Source: Planctomicrobium sp.
Lineage (GTDB): Bacteria > Planctomycetota > Planctomycetia > Planctomycetales > Planctomycetaceae
DNA length: 10,823 nt
Reading direction: 5' to 3'
Assembly (NCBI GenBank): GCA_029259835.1
Contig: JAJDEL010000825.1
Location: 1 to 10,823 of the forward strand
Below the pieces are notes generated by a model that had not been told where the DNA came from, made no database searches, and worked only from the letters and a program-made list of their open reading frames with translations. Of the stretch, positions 1 through 6,495 are shown piece by piece. The translations under genes were made by a program, and so were the position numbers. Each line of letters begins with the position of its first letter. Positions within the stretch are counted from its first letter, which is position 1.

Positions 1-1
1 C

Positions 2-1084
2 GGGATGTTTGCCGCTCAGGTCGAGATGATTCAGAGCTTTTACGGAATCCAGCCAGGCGAGGTCGACCTGCCTGGCTTTCCACTCTTTGGACTATTCAAT
101 GCCGCGATGGGTGTCACGACAGTGATCCCGGACATGGACCCAACGAAACCGGCTGAAGTTGATCCACGAAAGATCATTCGAGCCATCGAAGATCAGGATG
201 TGACGCAGGCGTTTGGTTCGCCAGCATTCTGGAATCGCGTTGGACGCTACTGTGTTGAGAACAACGTCACCTTCCCCACTCTCAACCGAGCACTCTCCGC
301 AGGTGGACCTGTGCCGACGCATGTTCTGAAGCGAATGCAACAGGTTCTCACCAAAGACGGAGCCGACTTGTTCACCCCCTACGGCGCGACAGAAAGTCTT
401 CCGGTCGCATCGATCGGCGGCGCAGAAGTCTTACATCGAACAGCTTCGCAAACGAGTCAGGGGGCAGGAACCTGTGTCGGGAAATGTTTTCCGAATGTTG
501 ATGTGAAGATCATCGAAATTTCGGACGGACCGATCAAGTCAATTGATGAAGCTAACGAACTGCCTGTGGGAGAGATTGGAGAAATCATCGTTCGCAGTCC
601 ATCCGTGACGCGTGAATACTTCCAGCGACCAGAAGCAACACAGCTTGCAAAGATCAGCGATGGCGACCGCTTCTGGCATCGCATCGGCGATGTCGGTTAC
701 TTCGATAACGAACAACAACTCTGGTTCTGCGGGCGGAAGGCGCACATCATTGAAGTACAAGGTAAGCGGTTGTTTTCAGTCCGATGCGAAGCGATCTACA
801 ATGAGCACCCGAAAATTTATCGCTGTGCTCTCGTAGGGATTGGAGACAAACCGAACCAGCGCCCAGCGATTGTTGCCGAACCAGAAGCCGGAAACTTTCC
901 TGAATCAGAGGTCGAAGAAAAGGAATTACGAGCAGAACTTCTAGCAATGGGTGCCGCGAGTTCTTTAACAGAGCAGATCCACGAGATTCTCTTCCACCGC
1001 AGCTTACCGGTTGACACACGCCACAACGTGAAAATCAACCGAGAAGCTCTTTCGATCTGGGCGGCACCGAAACTCAGTCAGTAG
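2..1084 (+). CDS. oleC: OleC-like AMP-forming ligase (olefin beta-lactone synthetase / fatty acid CoA ligase family), 5' end missing
   Basis: This is the C-terminal 360 or so residues of an ANL-superfamily (acyl-CoA synthetase-like) enzyme; the frame is open to the left edge, so the start is outside the window. Family members usually have about 550 residues. Counting from the first Met (base 5), the adenylate-binding motif TPYGATE is at 124-130, the [11 protein letters not shown] motif with the ribose-binding Asp is at 224-234 (D229), the hinge-like GRKAHIIE is at 243-250, and the catalytic Lys of the small C-terminal domain is K343 in [11 protein letters not shown] (339-349). The PYGATE core and the RHNxKI...REAL..WA ending resemble OleC more than ordinary acyl-CoA ligases. 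OleC proteins adenylate a beta-hydroxy acid to form a beta-lactone, which OleB converts to a long-chain olefin. Neighbouring oleA, oleB and oleD would lie to the left and are not visible. The gene ends in TAG inside a strong hairpin. A general acyl-CoA ligase remains possible. Confidence 0.8.
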   Translation, partial: GMFAAQVEMIQSFYGIQPGEVDLPGFPLFGLFNAAMGVTTVIPDMDPTKPAEVDPRKIIRAIEDQDVTQAFGSPAFWNRVGRYCVENNVTFPTLNRALSAGGPVPTHVLKRMQQVLTKDGADLFTPYGATESLPVASIGGAEVLHRTASQTSQGAGTCVGKCFPNVDVKIIEISDGPIKSIDEANELPVGEIGEIIVRSPSVTREYFQRPEATQLAKISDGDRFWHRIGDVGYFDNEQQLWFCGRKAHIIEVQGKRLFSVRCEAIYNEHPKIYRCALVGIGDKPNQRPAIVAEPEAGNFPESEVEEKELRAELLAMGAASSLTEQIHEILFHRSLPVDTRHNVKINREALSIWAAPKLSQ

Positions 1085-1110
1085 GGCCGGTGGAACCGGC
1101 CTTACTTTTC
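1081..1110 (+). terminator. Hairpin terminator overlapping the stop codon of the oleC-like gene
   Basis: GTAGGGCCGGT, loop GGA, ACCGGCCTTAC: 11-base arms with one G-T wobble, seven inner pairs all perfect and GC-rich. It is followed by the T-rich stretch TTACTTTTCG, as in a Rho-independent terminator. The TAG stop of the upstream gene (1082-1084) lies inside the left arm. A similar but decayed motif sits at 1410-1434. Its function is inferred from structure only. Confidence 0.6.
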
Positions 1111-1430
1111 GTTTCTTTCGTAGTCATCAATTTTCAGTGAGAAGATTTCCGACCACGAAAAGGACGAAAGGAACAAAAAGTGGAAACATCAAGAAGCTCA
1201 ATAGGCAACGAAGAACGAGAGTTCAAATCTTACTCTTGCTTCTACTTCGTGTACCTGGTGCCCTTGTATGTTTGATTTACCAGTCATGAATAGTGTAAAG
1301 GAAAGGGCCTTGGGAGAGGGTGGAGCAGAGCGCTCAAGCCGCTATGCTTTGAGAGGCTGATCATGTCTGTTTCACTACTCATGTAGGACATTCTCAATCT
1401 CGTACAGCATATTGTCCGGTAGAACCGACT
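1085..1430. other. Gene-free stretch between two converging genes, with repeats
   Basis: No open frame with coding character was found on either strand. The left part holds the terminator hairpin and an inverted pair of ACGAAANNN 9-base repeats (1104-1181). The right end holds a decayed copy of the hairpin motif. The middle (about 1190-1405) has only weak imperfect hairpins, for example CTCAAG against CTTTGAG near 1333-1353, and I see nothing definable there. Confidence 0.6.
1104..1181. repeat. Inverted pair of ACGAAANNN 9-base periodic repeats, heads facing inward
   Basis: Plus-strand arm: head GACC at 1151-1154, then ACGAAAAGG (1155-1163), ACGAAAGGA (1164-1172) and the decayed unit ACAAAAAGT (1173-1181). 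Minus-strand arm: head GACT (1125-1122), then ACGAAAGAA (1121-1113) and ACGAAAAGT (1112-1104). About 16 of 21 positions of the two arms are complementary, so a hairpin with a loop of about 25 bases can form. The left arm overlaps the last bases of the terminator hairpin. The same unit recurs at 7848-8010. Units are read directly from the sequence; being a dispersed family elsewhere in the genome is inference. Confidence 0.7.
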
Positions 1431-1434
1431 CTAC
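1410..1434 (-). repeat. Decayed second copy of the GTAGNGYCGGT hairpin motif
   Basis: Read on the minus strand this is GTAGAGTCGGT, TCT, ACCGGAC and so on. It matches the reverse complement of the 1081-1105 hairpin at 16 of the first 21 positions, counting from the GTA, but only about four central base pairs remain. The TAG stop codon of the minus-strand membrane protein (1433-1431) falls at the corresponding place in the motif. It lacks a T-run, so it is a weak terminator at best. Confidence 0.45.
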
Positions 1435-1862
1435 CTCCTATCACTGAGGATGACTTCAAGCTGCTCCAGTGACTCATCGCTGACCGGATAGATCAGTGGG
1501 ATCCCTTTCACCCGACTTGCGGTTGCGTAGAAGGATTGTTCCATTCTGACGACCGGGATCAGGTATTCCTGGTCGCTTACGGGCGATAACTCCAGAATGT
1601 TTCGGAACCGTAACGAGTCTTCCTTGATCGAATCTTTCGGCCAGGTTTCGATGACTTTGAAGTTCCGCAATTTTTCATCGAACCGCCCCCGCGCGATGAA
1701 GTTGGAATTAAGAATCTGGTGGCGGTTCAAGGTGATTGGATTTGCATACGTCAATGTCATCCACAAAAGCGCGCTCAACCAGACAATTCCAAAAAGAATT
1801 GCTGCAAGAAGTGGAATGGCGAACTTTTTCTCAGTCGCAGGGACACCGTCGGACAATAACAC
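1431..1862 (-). CDS. Small single-pass membrane protein of unknown function
   Basis: A protein of about 143 residues that I do not recognise. It has a short polar N-terminus, one clear hydrophobic helix at about residues 14-38 (FAIPLLAAILFGIVWLSALL followed by WMTLT), then a soluble domain of about 100 residues with no cysteine and no recognisable catalytic motif. It is probably anchored in the inner membrane with the C-terminal part outside the cytoplasm (inference). The start is uncertain: GTG at 1862 has a GGAG only one base upstream (1867-1864), whereas TTG at 1856 sits seven bases after that GGAG, which is ideal spacing, and would give 141 residues. An ATG at 1869 is in another frame that soon stops. 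It follows the Minf_1886-family gene by 53 bases and is the last gene of the minus-strand run. It ends inside a hairpin-like motif. Confidence 0.65.
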   Translation of the reverse strand: MLLSDGVPATEKKFAIPLLAAILFGIVWLSALLWMTLTYANPITLNRHQILNSNFIARGRFDEKLRNFKVIETWPKDSIKEDSLRFRNILELSPVSDQEYLIPVVRMEQSFYATASRVKGIPLIYPVSDESLEQLEVILSDRR

Positions 1863-1915
1863 GCTCCATCAAATGATTGCCTAGTGGTGACTCGCTGAAG
1901 AGCTTTCGTTCTCAA

Positions 1916-2302
1916 CTACTCATCATCTTCAAAATGAATTTCGTAGTCGCGGTCGAAGGCGTCATCGAATTCGTAGACATCGATGAAATCGCTGAGTTGG
2001 TCTCGATCCGTCTTTCTCATTTCGCCGCGTTCAATCATGTCAAACACAATGCGCCCAAAGTCGGCGGTGCTGCGAACTCCCCAATGGGCGAACACATTTT
2101 TGGCGAGCGGTCCAAACCGCTTGATGCCTAACTCGCGCACTCCGTGCATCAATTCCTGACCGGTGATGTGAGCGTCTTCTTCTGGAAGATCAGGCGAGCG
2201 GTCGAGTTTTTTCTGTGTATGGTGCAAGGCTTCATAGATGAAGCGGTAGCCATCCTGATGAAATTTTGGAATTACAGGGGCAGTTTGAATTGGGGAATTC
2301 AT
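1916..2302 (-). CDS. Minf_1886 family protein (Planctomycetes/Verrucomicrobia-restricted, function unknown)
   Basis: 128 residues, acidic C-terminus, no signal peptide or membrane segment, so cytoplasmic. The pattern fits the Minf_1886 family, small conserved proteins largely confined to Planctomycetes and Verrucomicrobia with no known function: YRFIYEAL (19-26), HITGQEL (45-51), HWGVRSTADFGRIVFDMIE (73-91) and DFIDVYEFDDAF (105-116). The length is typical. The ATG at 2302 is well placed, with GGAG eight bases upstream on the minus strand. The gene lies 175 bases after the ricT-like gene on the same strand, so it may be co-transcribed or have its own promoter; I see no strong promoter match. 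The family call is from remembered motif patterns, not a search. Confidence 0.75.
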   Translation of the reverse strand: MNSPIQTAPVIPKFHQDGYRFIYEALHHTQKKLDRSPDLPEEDAHITGQELMHGVRELGIKRFGPLAKNVFAHWGVRSTADFGRIVFDMIERGEMRKTDRDQLSDFIDVYEFDDAFDRDYEIHFEDDE

Positions 2303-2426
2303 CTATAATACTCCGTCTCTCCACGCACCGAGAGGCGTTTGTCAACAAAAAATGACCACAAAACGATGCTCGCGCCGCTTCATCCACTCAACTATACAAA
2401 AGAAAGTTGATCCAAGGAAAGGTCTC

Positions 2427-2455
2427 CTGCCAATTTGTTCGAAACACATCGGCAG
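2427..2455 (-). other. Imperfect hairpin in the gap after the ricT-like gene
   Basis: Outer arms CTGCC (2427-2431) and GGCAG (2451-2455) enclose an inner TGTT/AACA pairing around CGA. It is 23 bases past the ricT-like stop codon. There is no T-run directly after it on the minus strand, so terminator function is doubtful; it could be an RNA-processing or stability element, or chance. Confidence 0.25.
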
Positions 2456-2477
2456 AAACTGCAATCAATAAATCTCG

Positions 2478-3356
2478 TTACGATTGAGTTTTACCAGTAT
2501 CTTTTTTCGCACCAACCTCTGGCGTTGAGGACTTCGCAGCCTCGCCGCTGATGACCGTAATGATATCCGAAAGGTCTACGAGCATTCTACGGTGATCCTC
2601 CAGCGAGACAAGGACTTTCTGCGCCAGAATTTCCTGAGCGATGACCTTTCCTTTTCCCTCTTTCGTGACGACCATCTTGCCGACTTTGGGGAGTTCCCTG
2701 CTGTAGGATTCGTAAGTGTCGTACTCGTATCGCAGACAGCATTTCAAGCGTCCACAGCGACCGGAGATTTTGTTCGGGTCGAGCGAAGCTTTCTGCATCT
2801 TCGCCATTTTCATAGAGACGGGTGGCATTTCAGTGAGATGGGTGTTGCAACAGACCGGTTTTCCGCAGTCCCCGTAATCCGCAAGAAGTTTGGCTTCATC
2901 ACGAATCCCAATTTGACGCATCTCGATTCGGGAGTCGAATTTTTGAGCGAGGTTCTTTACCAACTCACGGAAATCGACGCGCGACTCCGAAAGGAAGTAG
3001 AAGATAATACGCTCGCCGCCGAAGAGGCGTTCGACATCGATCAATTGCATTCCCAGCTTCATCTCGGCAATCGTTTCCTTGCCACCAACGAAGGATTCCT
3101 GCTCCCGACCCCAACTTTCCGTGCGAGTCTTTTCGTCTTCCTGAACGGCAAGGCGAAGAATCTTCCCGCTGGGGTCCTCTTTTCCAAGGTAAGCACGCGT
3201 GCGGTCGGTCGCTTCGCAGAGGACTTCCCCCCATTCAGTACCACGGTGACTACGAACCACAACCTGGTTTCCGCGCCGGAACTCTTGCGGACCTTTCGCG
3301 CTGAACTCACCCAGGAACCGCATCGTTCCGTAACGAACCACGTATCGCTTAGCCAT
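2478..3356 (-). CDS. ricT: PSP1 C-terminal domain protein, RicT/YaaT homologue
   Basis: 292 residues, cytoplasmic. The PSP1 C-terminal core spans about residues 20-215. Six cysteines lie in the family's diagnostic places: C164, C169 and C170 in GDCGKPVCCNTHL, and C201, C206 and C207 in KISGRCGRLKCCLRYE. VSMKMAKMQKASLDPNKISG (180-199) links them and is the most conserved stretch. In Bacillus subtilis RicT (YaaT) works with RicA and RicF in an iron-sulfur complex that assists RNase Y in mRNA maturation and influences sporulation and competence; whether a planctomycete copy does this is unknown. The tail after about 270 is polar and low in complexity. ATG at 3356 has GGAG seven bases upstream. 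It follows the sulfatase by 46 bases on the same strand, probably as one transcript. The family call is firm; the role is inference. Confidence 0.88.
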   Translation of the reverse strand: MAKRYVVRYGTMRFLGEFSAKGPQEFRRGNQVVVRSHRGTEWGEVLCEATDRTRAYLGKEDPSGKILRLAVQEDEKTRTESWGREQESFVGGKETIAEMKLGMQLIDVERLFGGERIIFYFLSESRVDFRELVKNLAQKFDSRIEMRQIGIRDEAKLLADYGDCGKPVCCNTHLTEMPPVSMKMAKMQKASLDPNKISGRCGRLKCCLRYEYDTYESYSRELPKVGKMVVTKEGKGKVIAQEILAQKVLVSLEDHRRMLVDLSDIITVISGEAAKSSTPEVGAKKDTGKTQS

Positions 3357-3402
3357 TATTCACTCCAGAATCACGGACGAAAACTGTTTTTGTGACGCCT
3401 CG

Positions 3403-4839
3403 TCAGCCAGCCGCCAATCGGGGAAAGGCAGCCTTGAGATCGAGTGTGTCACCATTATCTTTCTGGAGTTCGAGCAACGTCTCGAAGAGTTTCTGAGACG
3501 TTGCTCCTGTGTCTGGATTGTTGAAGACGTCGCGCAGTTCCTGCGGATCTTCTGCAACATGATACAGACGTGCTTTGCTGATTTTTGGATACAGGATCAG
3601 CTTGTATCCATCCTGCTTGACCATCCGTTGAAGATCAATGTAGCTACCGTATATCGCGGGGTAGCTGGATTTTGTTGTCTCGCCGCTCAACAACGGGATG
3701 AGACTGTGAAAGTCGACATGCTCAGGCTTTGCAACCTCAGCCAACTCAAGGGACGTTGGCATGATGTCCTGAAGATAGATTGGAGCGTCGATCTTCTTCC
3801 CTTTTTCAACACCAGGACCGACAACCATAAACGGGACTCTGGCGCTGTGATCGTACATATTTTGTTTGCCGATCAATCCGTGGTGACCGACTGACAAACC
3901 ATGGTCCGCAGAAAAGAAAATCCAGGTATTTTTTCGTTGTCCAGATACCTCTAAAGCCTCGATGATACGACCAATCTGGTGGTCCATGTGCGTGATGATC
4001 GCGTAATACTCCTGCCGGTTCACTCGGACGGAATACTCCGTTCGCGGAAACGGGGCGAGCTTCTCATCGCGCAGATTCTTTCCAGCACCGATATCGTTTC
4101 GATATGGGTACAAGGACTGGAAACTCGCTGGGACCTTGATCTTCTCCTGCGGATACATCTCAACGTACTTCTGCGGAGCCTGTCGAGGGTCATGAGGAGC
4201 ATTGAAGGCGATGTACATAAAGAACGGAGACTTCTGCTCTTTCGCATCGTCGAGATAGGAAATCGCATCGTCGGCGACGACTTCGCTCCAGTGCTTCCCA
4301 CCTTGCCAGAAGCCGCCAAACTTCTGATCGAACGGACTCCACTTGTCAGGCTGACCTTTTATTGGACGGTTGTAGCCATCGGGCGTCTGTTTCGGCATTC
4401 CGCCGCGCACGTGATTGGCAACATCAAACGTTTGATCGGCAGGGAATTTCACATGCCACTTGCCGGTCATGTAGGTTTTGTATCCAGCGGACTTCATATG
4501 TTCCGCCCAAAACCGGCCTTGCTTCACTTCGTCTTTGAGGGTTTTGTCGACACCGTTCGCATGCCAGATGTAGCGACCGGTGTTGAGCATGGTTCGGGAT
4601 GCCACACAAATCGCTCCGTTCCAGCCTCCCATGTTGTAGCAGTGAGTGAACGTCGTTCCTTCTGCGACAAGTCGATCCAGATTCGGAGTCTGAATTTCGT
4701 CATTCCCCAAAGCGTGAATCGTGTCGAAGCACTGATCGTCTGCGAACACGAAGAGTACATTCGGCTTATCAGCAGCCATCGAGATGTTTGCAACAATAAA
4801 CACGAAAGTCAGTAGAGACAGGCTATGGCTTAATTTCAT
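3403..4839 (-). CDS. Secreted sulfatase (formylglycine-dependent, S1-type) with CxASR active site
   Basis: 478 residues from ATG 4839. The frame is open further upstream to 5115, but that part has no sulfatase features, and starting at 4839 gives a good signal peptide (LSLLTFVFIVANISMA, cleavage around residue 22). The alkaline-phosphatase-like sulfatase fold is clear: PNVLFVFADDQ with metal ligands D34 and D35, active-site C78 in CVASRTMLNTGR (78-89), TGKWH (125-129), PHDPR (215-219), SADHG (310-314) with D312 and H313, and GKQNMYDHSARVPF with K325. C78 would be oxidised to formylglycine. The usual proline after the X is alanine here (CVASR rather than CxPSR), which is tolerated in some sulfatases. 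It probably acts in the periplasm or outside on a sulfated glycan, as is common in planctomycetes; the substrate cannot be read. It is the first gene of the minus-strand run, divergent from the HAD gene. Confidence 0.9.
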   Translation of the reverse strand: MKLSHSLSLLTFVFIVANISMAADKPNVLFVFADDQCFDTIHALGNDEIQTPNLDRLVAEGTTFTHCYNMGGWNGAICVASRTMLNTGRYIWHANGVDKTLKDEVKQGRFWAEHMKSAGYKTYMTGKWHVKFPADQTFDVANHVRGGMPKQTPDGYNRPIKGQPDKWSPFDQKFGGFWQGGKHWSEVVADDAISYLDDAKEQKSPFFMYIAFNAPHDPRQAPQKYVEMYPQEKIKVPASFQSLYPYRNDIGAGKNLRDEKLAPFPRTEYSVRVNRQEYYAIITHMDHQIGRIIEALEVSGQRKNTWIFFSADHGLSVGHHGLIGKQNMYDHSARVPFMVVGPGVEKGKKIDAPIYLQDIMPTSLELAEVAKPEHVDFHSLIPLLSGETTKSSYPAIYGSYIDLQRMVKQDGYKLILYPKISKARLYHVAEDPQELRDVFNNPDTGATSQKLFETLLELQKDNGDTLDLKAAFPRLAAG

Positions 4840-4867
4840 AGAAAACAAATTCGGATCGATGTGGGAA

Positions 4868-4879
4868 AATTGATCAATT
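4868..4879. promoter_or_regulatory. 12-base perfect palindrome in a divergent promoter region, possible operator
   Basis: AATTGATCAATT is a perfect 12-base palindrome, 29 bases upstream of the sulfatase start. Its position between divergent genes suits a dimeric repressor site, probably for the sulfatase transcript. It is AT-rich and short, so chance is a real alternative. Confidence 0.3.
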
Positions 4880-4902
4880 CGAGAGTGAGAACACAGACTC
4901 GG

Positions 4903-4931
4903 TTCACGCCTTTGTGTGTGCAGACTACTAT
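4903..4931 (+). promoter_or_regulatory. Candidate sigma70-like promoter for the HAD-plsY genes
   Basis: TTCACG, a 17-base spacer, then TACTAT; four of six matches to each consensus box. Transcription would start about 55 bases before the HAD ATG. Its -10 box overlaps that of a candidate promoter on the other strand. Confidence 0.28.
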
Positions 4932-4955
4932 TCTCGCAAAACGAAGACCAGTCAA
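4927..4955 (-). promoter_or_regulatory. Candidate sigma70-like promoter for the sulfatase-ricT genes
   Basis: On the minus strand: TTGACT (4955-4950), a 17-base spacer, then AATAGT (4932-4927). The -35 box matches at five of six positions and the -10 box at four of six. It would give a leader of roughly 80 bases containing the AATTGATCAATT palindrome. Confidence 0.35.
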
Positions 4956-4993
4956 CTTCTGAAAATCGTCCAGTTAACCACACAACTACTAAT

Positions 4994-5683
4994 ATGACCA
5001 CCGTTTGCCTTTTTGATATTGATGGAACTCTCCTGAACTCCGGCGGTGCTGGACAGCACGCGATGGAGCAGGCCCTCCTGGAGACTTTCGGGGTCACGGG
5101 ACCATACACAGACATTCAGGCCGCAGGCCGAACGGATCGAGCGATTACCTCCGATCTGTTCGATCATCATCGACTTGAGAAGTCCGAAGAGAACTGGAGC
5201 CGATTTCAGGCGTGCTATCTGTCGTGCCTTCCAAATTCGCTCTCAACGCAGAATGGTCGTGTTCTGCCAGGGATCGTCGAAATTCTGAATCAGTTAAGCA
5301 GCGACGAATTCATTAGTCTCGGTTTATTGACTGGGAACCTTCAGGCAGGCGCCGAGGTGAAGCTGCGGCACTACGGTCTCGATCACCACTTTGCATTTGG
5401 AGGTTACGGAGATCACAATCGAAACCGCGATGATGTCGCCCACCTGGCACTTCGCGAAGCCTGCCAGCACCTTGACCGCGATGTCTCTGGAGAAAACGTC
5501 TGGGTCATTGGCGACACTCCATCGGATGTCACGTGTGGGCGTGCGATTGGAGCACGCACGATGGCTGTCGCGACTGGAATTTATGATTCAGGCGTTTTGA
5601 ACGAAGCACAGCCTGATATTCTGTTCGAAGATTTTTCCGATGTCACAGCCGTCGTTGAACGTCTGACTGCCGAGTCAAACTGA
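4994..5683 (+). CDS. HAD-superfamily hydrolase, phosphoglycolate-phosphatase-like
   Basis: 229 residues from ATG 4994. The frame opens earlier with a GTG at 4916, but the HAD domain begins right at this ATG. Motif I is FDIDGTLLNS (7-16) with nucleophile D8 and acid/base D10. Motif II is LLTGN (111-115), with T113. K123 is the likely motif III lysine. Motif IV is GDTPSD (173-178), with D174 and D178 binding magnesium. The helical stretch at about 18-85 between motifs I and II is a C1 cap, as in phosphoglycolate phosphatase and beta-phosphoglucomutase relatives. It is a soluble cytoplasmic phosphatase for a small phosphorylated metabolite; the substrate is not predictable from sequence. No clear ribosome binding site is seen. 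It ends 19 bases before plsY and is probably co-transcribed with it, hinting at a link to phospholipid or glycerol-phosphate metabolism (inference). Confidence 0.85.
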   Translation: MTTVCLFDIDGTLLNSGGAGQHAMEQALLETFGVTGPYTDIQAAGRTDRAITSDLFDHHRLEKSEENWSRFQACYLSCLPNSLSTQNGRVLPGIVEILNQLSSDEFISLGLLTGNLQAGAEVKLRHYGLDHHFAFGGYGDHNRNRDDVAHLALREACQHLDRDVSGENVWVIGDTPSDVTCGRAIGARTMAVATGIYDSGVLNEAQPDILFEDFSDVTAVVERLTAESN

Positions 5684-5702
5684 TCAACTCCAGGATTCAC
5701 CT

Positions 5703-6389
5703 ATGACGCCAGACGTTGCTCTTTCACTCAGTGCGTGCCTCGCATATCTCATCGGGTCGATTCCATTCAGCATGCTGATTGGTAAATTGATCGGCGGGAT
5801 TGACTTACGCCAACACGGCAGCGGAAACGTCGGCGCAACGAACGTTGCCAGAACAATGGGCGCAAAATGGGGAGCAGTCGCCCTGTTATGTGACGCTGGA
5901 AAAGGGATGGCGTCGGTCGCATTCATCCCGCTGCTCCTCACTATCACTGAAGAGAACGCGGTTCACCAACAGGTTCTCTGTGCGATCTTCGCGGTGTTAG
6001 GTCATATGTTTTCCTGCTGGCTGAAGTTCAGCGGAGGCAAAGGTGTTGCGACCGCACTTGGAGGTGTCATCATCCTTTCGTCGTGGGCAACACTTGTCGC
6101 ATTCATTGGGTTTGCGATCACATTCGCAACCACACGAATCGTTTCACTCGCTTCGATTGTTGCAGCAATCACGTTCACCGTTGCGGCGTTCGTCATCTCC
6201 GGAGAAGAACTCTGGTCCGCACAAAACTGGAGCAGCGGAGCATTCAGCATTGCCGTTCCGTTACTAATCATCTTCCGACACCGCTCCAACATCGCACGCC
6301 TCTGGAAAGGCGAAGAACCGAAACTGACTTTCGGGAAAAAAGAAGCCGCCCCGATTCCGCTTGATGGGACTGATTCTTCGAAGAGTTAA
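5703..6389 (+). CDS. plsY: Glycerol-3-phosphate acyltransferase PlsY
   Basis: 228 residues, a polytopic inner-membrane protein with about five hydrophobic helices. It transfers the acyl group from acyl-phosphate (made by PlsX) to sn-glycerol 3-phosphate, giving lysophosphatidate, the first membrane step of phospholipid synthesis. All three family motifs are intact: GSIPFSMLIG (18-27), HGSGNVGATNVARTMG (38-53, glycerol-3-phosphate loop) and KFSGGKGVATALG (108-120). The polar tail after about 200 (FRHRSNIARLWKGEEPKL and on) is usual for the family but slightly extended. AGGA seven bases before the ATG is a good ribosome binding site. It lies 19 bases after the HAD gene. The 106-base gap after it holds no convincing terminator, only a weak GGTCT/AGACC hairpin. 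plsX is not in the window. Confidence 0.95.
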   Translation: MTPDVALSLSACLAYLIGSIPFSMLIGKLIGGIDLRQHGSGNVGATNVARTMGAKWGAVALLCDAGKGMASVAFIPLLLTITEENAVHQQVLCAIFAVLGHMFSCWLKFSGGKGVATALGGVIILSSWATLVAFIGFAITFATTRIVSLASIVAAITFTVAAFVISGEELWSAQNWSSGAFSIAVPLLIIFRHRSNIARLWKGEEPKLTFGKKEAAPIPLDGTDSSKS

Positions 6390-6495
6390 AATAAATCAAC
6401 AAAAGTCATAGGACGCTGCAAACACATTTTGTACGATCAATGAAGGGTCTTCAGACCGACTCACCACATTTCACAAGTTTTGAAAGGGAAGTCGT

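Noticed and set aside
1916..2131. Plus-strand open frame at 1877-2131 opposite the Minf_1886-family gene
   Set aside because: Antisense to a gene with recognised family motifs and a good ribosome site; no support of its own.
2592..3395. 267-codon open frame on the plus strand opposite the ricT-like gene
   Set aside because: Fully antisense to a gene with conserved cysteine motifs and without a plausible ribosome site.
3979..4815. 278-codon open frame on the plus strand opposite the sulfatase
   Set aside because: It is antisense to a sulfatase with intact catalytic motifs; the translation has no domain-like pattern, so it is a by-product of codon use.
4916..4993. GTG start giving the HAD protein 26 extra residues
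   Set aside because: The HAD core begins at the ATG at 4994, as in relatives, and the extra residues are polar and unstructured. It also overlaps the candidate promoter region.
4840..5115. Extension of the sulfatase frame by 92 codons upstream
   Set aside because: It overlaps the start of the HAD gene on the other strand and would bury the clear signal peptide that begins at 4839.
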